Below are positions 51,593-59,715 of a DNA stretch of 64,000 bases, one piece after another (the first letter of the stretch is position 1; the number at the start of each line of letters is the position of its first letter). Under the pieces are notes generated by a model. That model was not told the DNA's origin and searched no databases. It was given only the letters and a program-made list of their open reading frames with translations. This DNA is from Paenibacillus_V sp046244365 (GTDB lineage Bacteria > Bacillota > Bacilli > Paenibacillales > NBRC-103111): NCBI RefSeq assembly GCF_046244365.1, contig NZ_CP176395.1, forward strand, positions 3,100,001-3,164,000. The letters run 5' to 3'. A program made the position numbers and the translations under genes.

Positions 51593-52837
51593 ATGGACTT
51601 GGAATCGTTGCTGGCTAGCTTGACATCTAAACGCCCTGTTTTTCATAGCGAGGCGGATTTTCAGCATGCTTTGGCATGGGAAATTCAACAGCAATACCCG
51701 GATGCCTCGGTGCGGCTTGAATATAGGCCTGCAAAAGTGAAAGCCCGCATTTATATGGATATTTGGGTGGTGCTTGGCGATAAGAAAATGGCTATTGAGC
51801 TGAAGTATAAAACCAAAGCGGTAGAAACCGTGCATCAGGACGAAGTGTTTACGCTGCTTGATCAAAAAGCTCACGATTGCGGCCGCTATGACTTTTTGAA
51901 GGATATCATGCGATTGGAGCATGTTGTGCAGAAGGAACCGGATACGGTAGGTTACGCCGTTTTGGTAACGAACGATCCCGCTTATTGGAGTGAAGCGCTC
52001 AGCGATACGGTCGATAGCGCATTCCGTCTGCAAGAAGGTAAGGTGCTAAACGGAGAGCTGGCCTGGGGAGGCGAGGCCTCGGCCGGTACGATGCGCGGAA
52101 GAGAGAAGCCCGTCAAATTGCGCGATCGGTACCAAGTGGAATGGAAGCCGTTTTCCATTGTTGATTCCGCAAAAGGCGTTTTCCGCAGCTTAACCTTCAA
52201 GATCGAGCCTCGTAAGCAACTGGATATCGACGGTTTTATTGACCAGTTTGCAGCCCGTAAACCGCTTTTTCATTCGCAGGCCGATTTCAGGGATGCTCTG
52301 ACCGACTACTTGAAAAGCACCGGCTTTCACTGTAAGCAAAACCGAATCATTGGCGCTGGATACCAAACGACGGACGTATATGCGGAACAAGACGGACAAG
52401 GCGCTTATGCCATTGAAGTTCGCTATAAAACAACGCAGCTTCACGTCATCAAAGACGATGTCGTCTATGATCTGAAGTCCCAGGGCGCACAAGACACGGG
52501 TCGTTATGATTTCATAAGCGACATCGTCAAATTGGAGCAGGCGTCGGACGATTCGCCCGGCTTGACCGGCTATGCCATTCTAATTACCAACGACCATCTC
52601 TATTGGGAGGAGCCCAAGCGGGCGAGTACGGTAGACGAGCGGTTCCGAATCCACCACGGCGCCAGGCTGCGCGGCGAATTGAGCTGGAGCCCCGAGGCCG
52701 GTGAAGGGACGATGGAAAACCGTGAAAAATCACTAGTGCTCAAAGGCTCCTACAAATTGGAGTGGAAGCATTACTCCATGCCAAGCCCGAAAAGGGAAGG
52801 GCGCTTCAAAATATTGGTTGTGCGGGTTGGGAGATAA
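51593..52837 (+). CDS. Tandem PD-(D/E)XK nuclease-like protein of unknown role
   Basis: 414 residues; this ATG is chosen because GGAGG lies nine bases upstream. Two halves of about 205 residues are clear duplicates: F-H-S-E-A-D-F-Q and F-H-S-Q-A-D-F-R; G-R-Y-D-F-L-K-D-I and G-R-Y-D-F-I-S-D-I; G-Y-A-V-L-V-T-N-D and G-Y-A-I-L-I-T-N-D; G-T-M-x-x-R-E-K in both. The first has Asp56 ... Glu69-L-Lys71, a textbook PD-(D/E)XK spacing; the second has Asp261 ... Glu275-V-Arg277, where the catalytic Lys is Arg. So one half may cut and the other bind. No partner gene adjoins. Could be a defence or repair nuclease; family not recognised. Confidence 0.65.
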   Translation: MDLESLLASLTSKRPVFHSEADFQHALAWEIQQQYPDASVRLEYRPAKVKARIYMDIWVVLGDKKMAIELKYKTKAVETVHQDEVFTLLDQKAHDCGRYDFLKDIMRLEHVVQKEPDTVGYAVLVTNDPAYWSEALSDTVDSAFRLQEGKVLNGELAWGGEASAGTMRGREKPVKLRDRYQVEWKPFSIVDSAKGVFRSLTFKIEPRKQLDIDGFIDQFAARKPLFHSQADFRDALTDYLKSTGFHCKQNRIIGAGYQTTDVYAEQDGQGAYAIEVRYKTTQLHVIKDDVVYDLKSQGAQDTGRYDFISDIVKLEQASDDSPGLTGYAILITNDHLYWEEPKRASTVDERFRIHHGARLRGELSWSPEAGEGTMENREKSLVLKGSYKLEWKHYSMPSPKREGRFKILVVRVGR

Positions 52838-52870
52838 GACGAAATTATAGAACTAACGGCTCGGGCCCTC
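52838..52870. repeat. Copy 2 of the two-copy intergenic repeat
   Basis: GACGAAATTATAG directly followed by AACTAACGGCTCGGGCCCTC; compare 5013-5052. The copy starts right after the nuclease-like gene and precedes a gene fragment. Confidence 0.75.
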
Positions 52871-53157
52871 GGTTTGATCGAAGGGACCGGACCGTCAATC
52901 CGCCCAATATCCGCACCTGTCTGACCTACCCGTTGATCGGCGAGCGAAAGCTCATGTTAGCCTTCCGCAACGATGGAAGCGAAGCGGTCGGCGGCGTGAG
53001 CCATACAAGTGGCAACGTGAAGCTTGAGCTCGACCGGGTTCCGTTTGCGCTTGGTCCCGGGGAAGAGTTTGTCGCTTTCGGGTGGGTGCCTGAAGAAGAG
53101 GAGTTTACGATCGAAGCCAGAAGCGAATTAGCCGGCGTAAGTCCCTCTAGAGCTTAA
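52869..53157 (+). pseudogene. C-terminal fragment of an unidentified gene
   Basis: An open frame without start codon reads N-P-P-N-I-R-T-C-L-T-Y-P-L and R-K-L-M-L-A-F-R-N-D-G to a TAA at 53155-53157, about 90 residues of beta-type sequence. It begins at the repeat at 52838-52870 and overlaps the tail of the preceding gene in another frame. Likely the stump of a larger gene whose 5' part was deleted. Family not recognised. Confidence 0.45.
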
Positions 53158-53169
53158 AGCCGCAACGGC

Positions 53170-53209
53170 AAAAAAGGAAGAGACCTCTCTCGAGGTCTCT
53201 TCCTTTTTT
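53170..53209. terminator. Bidirectional intrinsic terminator
   Basis: AAAAAAGGAAGAGACCTC-TCTC-GAGGTCTCTTCCTTTTTT: perfect 18-bp stem with A and T tracts. It lies between the convergent fragment and panD. Confidence 0.9.
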
Positions 53210-53217
53210 GGTTGTCA

Positions 53218-53604
53218 TTAATCGAACGACCAATCCGCCCACTCGTGCACGTCAACTTTTGTAATCCGGTTGCTTTCGTCGACATACACGACGCGCGGTT
53301 GCAGCTCCGCCGCTTCCTCCTCCGAGAAGATGCCCATGCTCAAAATAATGACGATGTCGCCCGGCTGAAACAAATGGGCGGGAGGGCCGTTCAAGCATAT
53401 TTTGCCGCACCCTTCGTCTGCTGGCAGCGCATAGGTTTTCCATCGCGTCGCGTTGCGCAGGCTGGTGATTTGCACCATCTCGTAAGGGCGAATGCGTGCT
53501 TTCTTCATTAAGGCGGCGTCAATCGTAATGCTGCCGACATAGTCGAGATCGGCTTCCGTAACAGTAGCCCTGTGAATTTTGCCTTTGCACATCAATCGAA
53601 GCAT
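53218..53604 (-). CDS. panD: Aspartate 1-decarboxylase
   Basis: 128 residues from ATG 53604 with AAGGGGAG upstream. Makes beta-alanine from aspartate for pantothenate/CoA synthesis. Lys9 and the self-cleavage site G24-S25-I-T match the known enzyme, in which Ser25 becomes the pyruvoyl group. Normal length. It is not beside panB/panC here but diverges from the threonine synthase gene. Confidence 0.95.
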   Translation of the reverse strand: MLRLMCKGKIHRATVTEADLDYVGSITIDAALMKKARIRPYEMVQITSLRNATRWKTYALPADEGCGKICLNGPPAHLFQPGDIVIILSMGIFSEEEAAELQPRVVYVDESNRITKVDVHEWADWSFD

Positions 53605-53736
53605 AACCGCTCCCCTTCGCATTCGGGTCGTTATCCCATGAATATGCGGGTACCCGGAATCGGTGCTTAATTACCTCGATCCGGACGATGGGTATTGGCC
53701 GTTCCTTTCGGCATCCGCCCTGTATAAAATGCAGCA

Positions 53737-54993
53737 ATGACTACAAATGCCGGTGGTGATGAAGTGGAACGCTTCTTGCTGACATGTACGCGCTGCGGAA
53801 ACACGGAACCGTTCGACGTTAAAGGAAAATGCGGCTGCGGCGGGACTTTCCTTGTCGAGTACGATTTGCCGTACCTTCGAAAAACATGGAATCGGGAGTC
53901 GCTTGCGCGCCGTCCTTGGACGATGTGGAGGTACCGGGAACTGCTGCCTGTCCGGCAGCAAGCTTGTCCGGTAACGCTAGGAGAAGGCGGGACGCCACTG
54001 CTGCGTCTGACCCCGCTGGAACGAAGGTTAGGACTCGGTGGCTTGTACAGCAAGCGGGAAGAGATCAATCCGACTGGCAGCTTCAAAGCGAGAGGATTTT
54101 CCGTCGCGGTAACGCTGCTTCAGGAACGCGGAATCCGGAAGGTTGCCGTCAACTCGAACGGCAACGCCGCTTCCGCCTTAGCGGCTTATGCCGCATGCGC
54201 CGGGATGGAGGCATTCGTGTTCGTACCGATGGATTGCCCGGGCTTGATCGTGGAGGAAGCGGTCCATTACGGTGCCCGCGTATTTCTTGTCGACGGTCTG
54301 ATTCAGGATGCAGGGCGAATCGTAGGAAGAGGAATCGCCGAACAGGGCTGGTTCCACGCGGGAACGTTGCGCGAACCGGGCCGGGCGGAAGGCAAAAAAA
54401 CGATGGGGCTGGAAGTGGCGGAGCAGCTCGGCTGGGCAATGCCGAATGTGATCCTGTACCCGACCGGCGGCGGTTCCGGCATTGTCGGCCTATGGCGCGC
54501 CTTCGCGCAATTGAAGGAGCTTGGCTGGGTGCAGGGCGACTTGCCGCGTCTCGTCTCGGTGCAGGAAAGCGGTTGCGAGCCGATTGTCCGTCTGCTACAC
54601 GATCGGGAAGGGGATTCCGCGGCTCCCTGCGATGGAGGTTCTTGTGACGCAAGTCCGACCGGCCTTCTGGTTCCGGAGCCTCCGGACGGGAAGTTGATCG
54701 CCTCCATCCTGAAGCAATCGGGCGGCGATGCGATCGCCGTTACGCGAGAAGAAATCCGGCAAGCCCAGTGCGAGTCGGCTCGCATGGGACTGTCCGCTTC
54801 CCCTGAGGGGGCGGCGGCTTTCGCCGGGCTGTTCCGGCTTTGCGAACGCAGAGCCGTACTGCCCGGTGAAACGGTCGTTTGCTTCAACACGTCGCATGCC
54901 GCCAAATATTGGCCGTGGCAGTGTCACACCTCGCTTCCGGTTGTTCGCTGTTACGAGGATGTTGTCTTTCCATCTCGACAGACAGGAAGGTGA
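53737..54993 (+). CDS. thrC: Threonine synthase (PLP-dependent)
   Basis: 418 residues. The ribosome site for ATG 53737 is weak. N-terminal zinc-ribbon Cys pairs (C-T-R-C and C-G-C-G), PLP lysine Lys117 in P-T-G-S-F-K-A-R-G, and the phosphate-binding loop T-G-G-G-S-G. This form converts O-phosphohomoserine to threonine. The start of an operon-like pair with the ATP-grasp gene (6-base gap). A loop near residue 285-300 (D-S-A-A-P-C-D-G-G-S-C-D) looks like an insert. Other fold-II synthases are possible but less likely. Confidence 0.85.
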   Translation: MTTNAGGDEVERFLLTCTRCGNTEPFDVKGKCGCGGTFLVEYDLPYLRKTWNRESLARRPWTMWRYRELLPVRQQACPVTLGEGGTPLLRLTPLERRLGLGGLYSKREEINPTGSFKARGFSVAVTLLQERGIRKVAVNSNGNAASALAAYAACAGMEAFVFVPMDCPGLIVEEAVHYGARVFLVDGLIQDAGRIVGRGIAEQGWFHAGTLREPGRAEGKKTMGLEVAEQLGWAMPNVILYPTGGGSGIVGLWRAFAQLKELGWVQGDLPRLVSVQESGCEPIVRLLHDREGDSAAPCDGGSCDASPTGLLVPEPPDGKLIASILKQSGGDAIAVTREEIRQAQCESARMGLSASPEGAAAFAGLFRLCERRAVLPGETVVCFNTSHAAKYWPWQCHTSLPVVRCYEDVVFPSRQTGR

Positions 54994-54999
54994 AACGAA

Positions 55000-55746
55000 A
55001 TGCCGGGGAAATGGGGACTGCATACGTTTTATCAGAAAGATTCCCGGATCGCTCCAATGCTACCGGAAACGAAACGGTACGGCAAGTCCGCATTTCAGGA
55101 CATGTTGAGCCGGTATGGTTCTGTCTATGTGAAGCCGAACATGGCGCATATGGGGAAAGGCATCATCAAAGTGTGGAAAGAGGACGGCGGTTACCGCATG
55201 CTTCGAGTGAAAGGGAAGCCGCGAACCTTTGCGACCGCGGAGTCGGTCTGCGGGCATGTTCTTGCGGCGGTGAAAGGCAAGGCCCATATCGTGCAGCAAG
55301 CTATTCCCCTTGCCGAAGTGAACGGGCGCCGTTACGACATCCGCGTCATGATGATGAGAGATGGCCGCAACAAGTGGCGGTATTCCGGCATGCTGGCCAA
55401 AGTAGCCGGACCGTCGAGCATCATCACGAATGTTCGGCGCGGCGGAGGATATGTTTTGCCGATCGGGCAGGCTTTGAGCCGTTCCGTTGCCGAGGGCAAA
55501 CCGGATGAGCAGAAAAAGCTGGAAAAAGAGCTGGTCGACGCCAGTTATGCGATATGCGACCGGTTTAACAAATACAAATATTCGTCCCAGATCGGCATCG
55601 ACTACGGGGTGGATCGCGACGGCAAGCTCTGGCTGATCGAGGTTAACTTCGATTATCCGTCTCACGCGCTGTTCGCGCGGCTTCGGGACAAAACGTTGTT
55701 CCGGCTGATCAAGCGAAGGCGCCGGGAATATAAGAATCGCCGCTGA
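55000..55746 (+). CDS. YheC/YheD-family ATP-grasp protein (spore-coat associated)
   Basis: 248 residues, GAAGGTGAAACG before the ATG. ATP-grasp features: V-Y-V-K-P-N then G-K-G-I for nucleotide binding, Y-D-I-R-V-M, and the late metal-binding W-L-I-E-V-N. YheC/YheD proteins of bacilli are linked to the endospore coat. The protein is shorter than typical full-length YheC (about 360), but the ATP-grasp core is complete. It starts 6 bases after thrC and is probably cotranscribed. Confidence 0.88.
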   Translation: MPGKWGLHTFYQKDSRIAPMLPETKRYGKSAFQDMLSRYGSVYVKPNMAHMGKGIIKVWKEDGGYRMLRVKGKPRTFATAESVCGHVLAAVKGKAHIVQQAIPLAEVNGRRYDIRVMMMRDGRNKWRYSGMLAKVAGPSSIITNVRRGGGYVLPIGQALSRSVAEGKPDEQKKLEKELVDASYAICDRFNKYKYSSQIGIDYGVDRDGKLWLIEVNFDYPSHALFARLRDKTLFRLIKRRRREYKNRR

Positions 55747-55779
55747 TTTGGTGTGCCGCCGCCAGGCATAATAGCTATT

Positions 55780-56063
55780 TTTGCATCCAGCGTTGGAACC
55801 GCGTCAACGGCGCTCATTTTATTACGCACGGATTTACCGCCTATGCGCTTAGCATCGCGTTACTATTCCTCGTTCAACCAAGCGAATTAATCGTATTTCC
55901 GTTTTCAACGGGATTGCTCGGGCTGGTAATAGGCTTCAGCATTGCGCGCTTCAAAAATCGGATACAGGTTGTTTTGTTTTCCGCTCTCGCTTTATGGGCC
56001 GCTGGTGTTATATGCCTTTCGCTTTCCGCTAGCTGCCGGAGCATCCGGCAGCTTTTTCGTTGA
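55780..56063 (+). pseudogene. Small membrane protein remnant
   Basis: An open frame without a good start codon reads H-F-I-T-H-G-F-T-A-Y-A-L then three hydrophobic stretches (for example S-T-G-L-L-G-L-V-I-G-F and V-V-L-F-S-A-L-A-L-W) and ends at TGA 56061-56063. The last codons run through the terminator hairpin at 56031-56056, so the natural end was probably changed. Likely a broken polytopic membrane protein. Confidence 0.4.
56031..56056 (+). terminator. Intrinsic terminator
   Basis: AGCTGCCGGA-GCA-TCCGGCAGCT then TTTT. Ends the plus-strand thrC/YheC-type unit. The 300 bases to 56364 hold no gene. Confidence 0.85.
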
Positions 56064-56364
56064 CTGGAGGTATGAAGAATCATTGATAATGCGCATCGAG
56101 GGGAGTTGTTCGTTTATGTTGAGTTAAGGCTTCTTTCTCTGTCTGATAGACGATTTGTTTCAGAATTCGTTATAAAAAGGTGACCATACATAAGTTTGTA
56201 TAAAAATGCAAGTGTAAGAGATTCTCTTGGTCTGCTTTTTGTATCGGACGAATCGGCTCGTCATTGAATCTTTTAGAGAAATTCATCCGTACCGAATCCG
56301 ACGGCGTGGCCTTTCATTACATGTGTCCCGGTGCGTAATTGCGCAGTTGCATCTACGAGGCTTC

Positions 56365-57096
56365 TTATCGCTGAATGACTGCTTTAAGAAATTCCCGGGT
56401 TCTGGCGTTTTGTGGATTGGTAAAAATATCCTCAGGCTTGCCCTCTTCGATAATACGGCCTTCTGCCATCACCACAACACGGTCAGCCACTTCCCGGGCA
56501 AAATTCATCTCATGGGTAACGACAATCATCGTCATTCCTTCCCTGGCCAACTCCTTCATAACGGATAAGACCTCTCCGACAAGTTCAGGGTCCAGGGCGG
56601 ATGTAGGTTCATCGAATAACATGATTTTAGGCTGCATCGCCAACGCTCTTGCTATCGCGATTCGCTGTTGCTGCCCGCCCGACAGTTGTTCCGGATACCG
56701 GTCCTTCTTATCAAGGAGTCCCACCTTCTCAAGCAGGGTCTCCGCGATTTCCTTTACTTGCTGCTGATTCAACTTGCGTACATGACGGGGGCCCAAGGCA
56801 ATGTTTTGAAACACGGTCAAATGAGGAAACAGATTAAAAGATTGAAAAACCATGCCAACCTCGGTTCCAATCTTCCGGGCAACGGATTTTTTGGTGGCTA
56901 TGACCGGCTGGCCGTTCATGGAAATTTCGCCGGAATCAATCGTTTCCAAATGGTTGATACAGCGGAGCATGGTGCTCTTGCCCGAGCCGCTTGGACCGAT
57001 GACCACTACGACTTCCCCTTTTTCGACTTGAAGCGATACGTCGTGAAGAATTTTAAGCGTACCGAACGATTTGTTGAGATGATGAAGTGTAATCAT
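56365..57096 (-). CDS. Polar amino-acid ABC importer ATPase (GlnQ/ArtM-like)
   Basis: 243 residues. Walker A G34-P-S-G-S-G-K-S-T42, signature L-S-G-G-Q-Q-Q-R near 139, Walker B L-F-D-E-P-T-S-A-L-D near 162, and the H-loop in V-V-T-H-E-M. Its start overlaps the stop of the upstream permease by four bases (ATGA). Last gene of a four-gene operon (59300 to 56365, minus) that imports a polar amino acid. Confidence 0.95.
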   Translation of the reverse strand: MITLHHLNKSFGTLKILHDVSLQVEKGEVVVVIGPSGSGKSTMLRCINHLETIDSGEISMNGQPVIATKKSVARKIGTEVGMVFQSFNLFPHLTVFQNIALGPRHVRKLNQQQVKEIAETLLEKVGLLDKKDRYPEQLSGGQQQRIAIARALAMQPKIMLFDEPTSALDPELVGEVLSVMKELAREGMTMIVVTHEMNFAREVADRVVVMAEGRIIEEGKPEDIFTNPQNARTREFLKAVIQR

Positions 57097-57740
57097 TTGA
57101 TATAAATTCTCCTTTCCATCCAGGTAACGAACATGGAGAGCGGGTAACAGATAATAAAATACACCAGCGATATGAAAAGCAATATTTCAAAAGGTTTGCC
57201 GGACACATTCATAATCGCTTTTCCCTCATGCAATAACTCCGCATATCCGACGACAGAGGCTACGGAAGTATCTTTGATGAGCGTAATATAAAATCCGATC
57301 AACGGTGGCAAGGAAACTTTCAAAGTTTGGGGCAAAATGACTCTGAACATCAGCAGAAAATAAGAAAAACCAAGAGCCTTTGCGGCCTCGAACTGTCCCT
57401 TGGGGATGGAATCGATTCCGGCCCTGATGATTTCAGCTATATAGGCGCCGGAATACAAAGTAAACACTAACGCGGTTGCCTCGAATATGTTGATGTTCAC
57501 TCCGATATAAGATAACCCGAAATAAAACATGAATAATTGAATGAGCAGCGGCGAACCGCGAAAAAGTTGAACATACGCCGTAAGCGGCACTTTTAACCAG
57601 TTGATCCGGCTCGTCCTGGCCATACTGATCATGATTCCTGTCAACGTCCCCAAAAGGATTGCTGTAATGGAAAGCTTGCAAGTTACGGCGAATCCGTTCC
57701 ACAAAAGATACCGGTACTCGTAGATTACACTGAAATCCAT
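57093..57740 (-). CDS. Polar amino-acid ABC importer permease (HisM/GlnP family)
   Basis: 215 residues from ATG 57740 behind AAGGTGA. Membrane helices at about 20-42, 55-80, 90-110 and 185-205. The EAA loop reads Q-F-E-A-A-K-A-L-G-F. Overlaps the ATPase gene by four bases and follows the other permease by ten, so translation is coupled. Confidence 0.93.
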   Translation of the reverse strand: MDFSVIYEYRYLLWNGFAVTCKLSITAILLGTLTGIMISMARTSRINWLKVPLTAYVQLFRGSPLLIQLFMFYFGLSYIGVNINIFEATALVFTLYSGAYIAEIIRAGIDSIPKGQFEAAKALGFSYFLLMFRVILPQTLKVSLPPLIGFYITLIKDTSVASVVGYAELLHEGKAIMNVSGKPFEILLFISLVYFIICYPLSMFVTWMERRIYIK

Positions 57741-57750
57741 GGTTGTCACC

Positions 57751-58416
57751 TTACTTCGCGTTTGATATAAACAATCGGCGGTTAATCCAATTGAAAATCG
57801 TGGAAACGATAAAATACAACACATAATAAAGTCCGGTTACGAAAACGAATATCTCTAATGTCCGGAATGTTTGACCGTTTAAAATCAACGCGCGATCGGT
57901 AAGCTCTTTAACGTCAAGAATCGCGAGCAGGCTGGTATTGAAGAGAACCATAATAAATTGATTCGCGGAGACCGGAAAAATATGTTTGAAGGCTTGCGGA
58001 AAGATGATCGTTCTAAACATTTGAGTATAGGTAAGCCCTATAGCTTTACTTGCTTCCCATTGCCCTTTGTGGATAGATTGAATCCCCGCCCTTATGATCT
58101 CCGACATATAAGCCGAATTGTTTATGGTCAAGGCAATAATCCCGGCTTGGATAGGCGTAAAGTGGATGCCGAACTGAGGAAGACCGAAATAGATCAAAAA
58201 GATTTGAACTAGCGCCGGCGTATTTCGGATTAGCTCCACATACACGGTCGAGACTGCATATAGAGGGTAGATTCGCTTGTTAAACCGGCAAACCGCCAGC
58301 ATAACGCCAATCACAAAGGACAGGAGAAAAACGAGAACGGTCAGCCACAAGGTCATGATAGCGCCGCCTGCAAAATAGTCCCAGTTCCCGAAGGGGGTCG
58401 ACCAATCTAAAATCAT
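57751..58416 (-). CDS. Polar amino-acid ABC importer permease (HisQ/GlnP family)
   Basis: 221 residues, AAGGAGGCAAACG before the ATG. The EAA loop reads Q-W-E-A-S-K-A-I-G-L, with several membrane helices. Forms a heterodimer channel with the 57093 permease. An inverted repeat GAGGTC ... GACCTC (58438-58468) upstream may attenuate read-through from the binding-protein gene. Confidence 0.93.
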   Translation of the reverse strand: MILDWSTPFGNWDYFAGGAIMTLWLTVLVFLLSFVIGVMLAVCRFNKRIYPLYAVSTVYVELIRNTPALVQIFLIYFGLPQFGIHFTPIQAGIIALTINNSAYMSEIIRAGIQSIHKGQWEASKAIGLTYTQMFRTIIFPQAFKHIFPVSANQFIMVLFNTSLLAILDVKELTDRALILNGQTFRTLEIFVFVTGLYYVLYFIVSTIFNWINRRLFISNAK

Positions 58417-58481
58417 TCGTTTGCCTCCTTACAATAAGAGGTCCGCCTTATTTTACAGCAGACCTCATTTCCATCGTTTTT

Positions 58482-59300
58482 TTAATACTGCGGATTTAGC
58501 ATATAAGGAGGATTGATGCCGAACCACTTTGTGTAAAGGCTTTTATTCGTTCCCTGATTATTAATCTGGAATACGAAAAAGTTCAAGTAATTCAACCATT
58601 CCTGGTCGCCTTTACGCACGGCTATACCTTGATAAAGTGGAGCGATAAGCGGGTCGCCCGCCACCTTCAGCTCGGGATAAAGCTTGGCTTGGTAAGCCAG
58701 AAAACTTTCGTCCTCTACAAACGCATCCGCTTGACCGTTTTTAACGGCGAGCACACATTCCGCGGAATTGGAGAAATACGAAAGCTGTGCCTTCGGAGCA
58801 AGCTCGGTAACGGCCTGGTTGGTAGAACCCTTAACAACAGCAACCTTCTTATCATTAAGATCTTGTACTTTCTGAATGGCGCTGTCCTTCTTGACCAGCA
58901 TTTTCTCGCTGGCAGCCGAGTATGGCGCCGACACATTGATCTTCTGCAAGCGTTCGTATGTACGTGAAAAACTGCCTATAACCGCATCCACTTTCCCTGT
59001 TTCAATAGCCGGGATTCGCGCGGAGGAATCGAGATCAATGATTTCAAGCTCGGCGTTCAGCGATTTTGCCAATTCCTTGGCAATGTCTACATCGTAACCT
59101 TGCGGGTTATTTTTATCGTCTTTAAACCCGAATGGAGGGTAGGAGAGAATGACCCCGACTTTCAGTTTTTTGGATTGAACGACCTTCGTCAGAATCGAGC
59201 TTCCCACCTCATTGGAGTTTCCTGACTTTGAGCATCCTGTAATGGCAAGAACAAGCAACAACGCCATGCATAGCAGACCATTAACATTACTTTTTTTCAT
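58482..59300 (-). CDS. Amino-acid-binding lipoprotein (SBP_bac_3 family)
   Basis: 272 residues from ATG 59300 behind AAGGGGG. Lipobox A-I-T-G-C with lipidated Cys23. The binding lobe has L-K-V-G-V-I-L-S-Y-P-P-F-G and G-Y-D-V-D-I-A-K-E-L, typical of SBP_bac_3. Ligand-pocket residues include D-S-S-A-R-I-P-A then V-D-A-V-I-G-S-F-S-R-T, suggesting a polar amino acid. First gene of the operon; its promoter holds operator copy A. Confidence 0.95.
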   Translation of the reverse strand: MKKSNVNGLLCMALLLVLAITGCSKSGNSNEVGSSILTKVVQSKKLKVGVILSYPPFGFKDDKNNPQGYDVDIAKELAKSLNAELEIIDLDSSARIPAIETGKVDAVIGSFSRTYERLQKINVSAPYSAASEKMLVKKDSAIQKVQDLNDKKVAVVKGSTNQAVTELAPKAQLSYFSNSAECVLAVKNGQADAFVEDESFLAYQAKLYPELKVAGDPLIAPLYQGIAVRKGDQEWLNYLNFFVFQINNQGTNKSLYTKWFGINPPYMLNPQY

Positions 59301-59400
59301 ACAAAGACCCCCTTCGATTAAAATAGTATTGGCAACAGGTTGCCATACAGGGAATACATTCGTTCGCAAAAGACAATAGCTCGTTAGAATTTCAATCAAT

Positions 59401-59506
59401 CTGATAGCGCTTTCGAAATCCGTTCACAATCATCAGCGCGTCAATATTTTCATATTTTCGCCTCCTGGATGGATAAATTTAGGCGCGTTATTTGTGATAG
59501 CGCTTT
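59401..59506 (-). promoter_or_regulatory. Pair of TGATAGCGCTTT direct repeats upstream of the amino-acid importer
   Basis: TGATAGCGCTTT occurs at 59402-59413 and again at 59495-59506. Each resembles one cre-type half (AGCGCT core). Placed between the promoter and the gene, they may be operators. Weak, but the exact 12-base repetition is notable. Confidence 0.4.
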
Positions 59507-59514
59507 ATGAACTC

Positions 59515-59560
59515 ATAGTATCATCACACTTTTTGAATTGTCAACAATAACATTGACAAT
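59515..59560 (-). promoter_or_regulatory. Promoter with operator copy A for the amino-acid importer operon
   Basis: On the minus strand TTGACA (59544-59539), an 18-base spacer and TACTAT (59520-59515). The -35 lies inside a 24-base palindrome at 59537-59560, ATTGTCAA ... TTGACAAT with an 8-base centre. The same operator occurs at 60879-60902 and 60963-60986. Confidence 0.7.
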
Positions 59561-59715
59561 TTAGTTGATTATCTTTATTGCAGGCTGAAGATCCAAAAAA
59601 ACAGGCGCACACGCCGATTAAAAGAAATAAGGTACTGGAGTTCCGCTTTTTTATAAAAAAAGAGCCCCGCCAAGGGATGAAGTACAACCCTCAGAATGGG
59701 ACGATGGAAAACCCG
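59561..59715. other. Intergenic stretch between the importer promoter and the 59.7-kb gene
   Basis: No gene; only A/T-rich sequence with an AAAAAAAGAGCCCCGCC run that does not form a convincing terminator. Confidence 0.3.
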
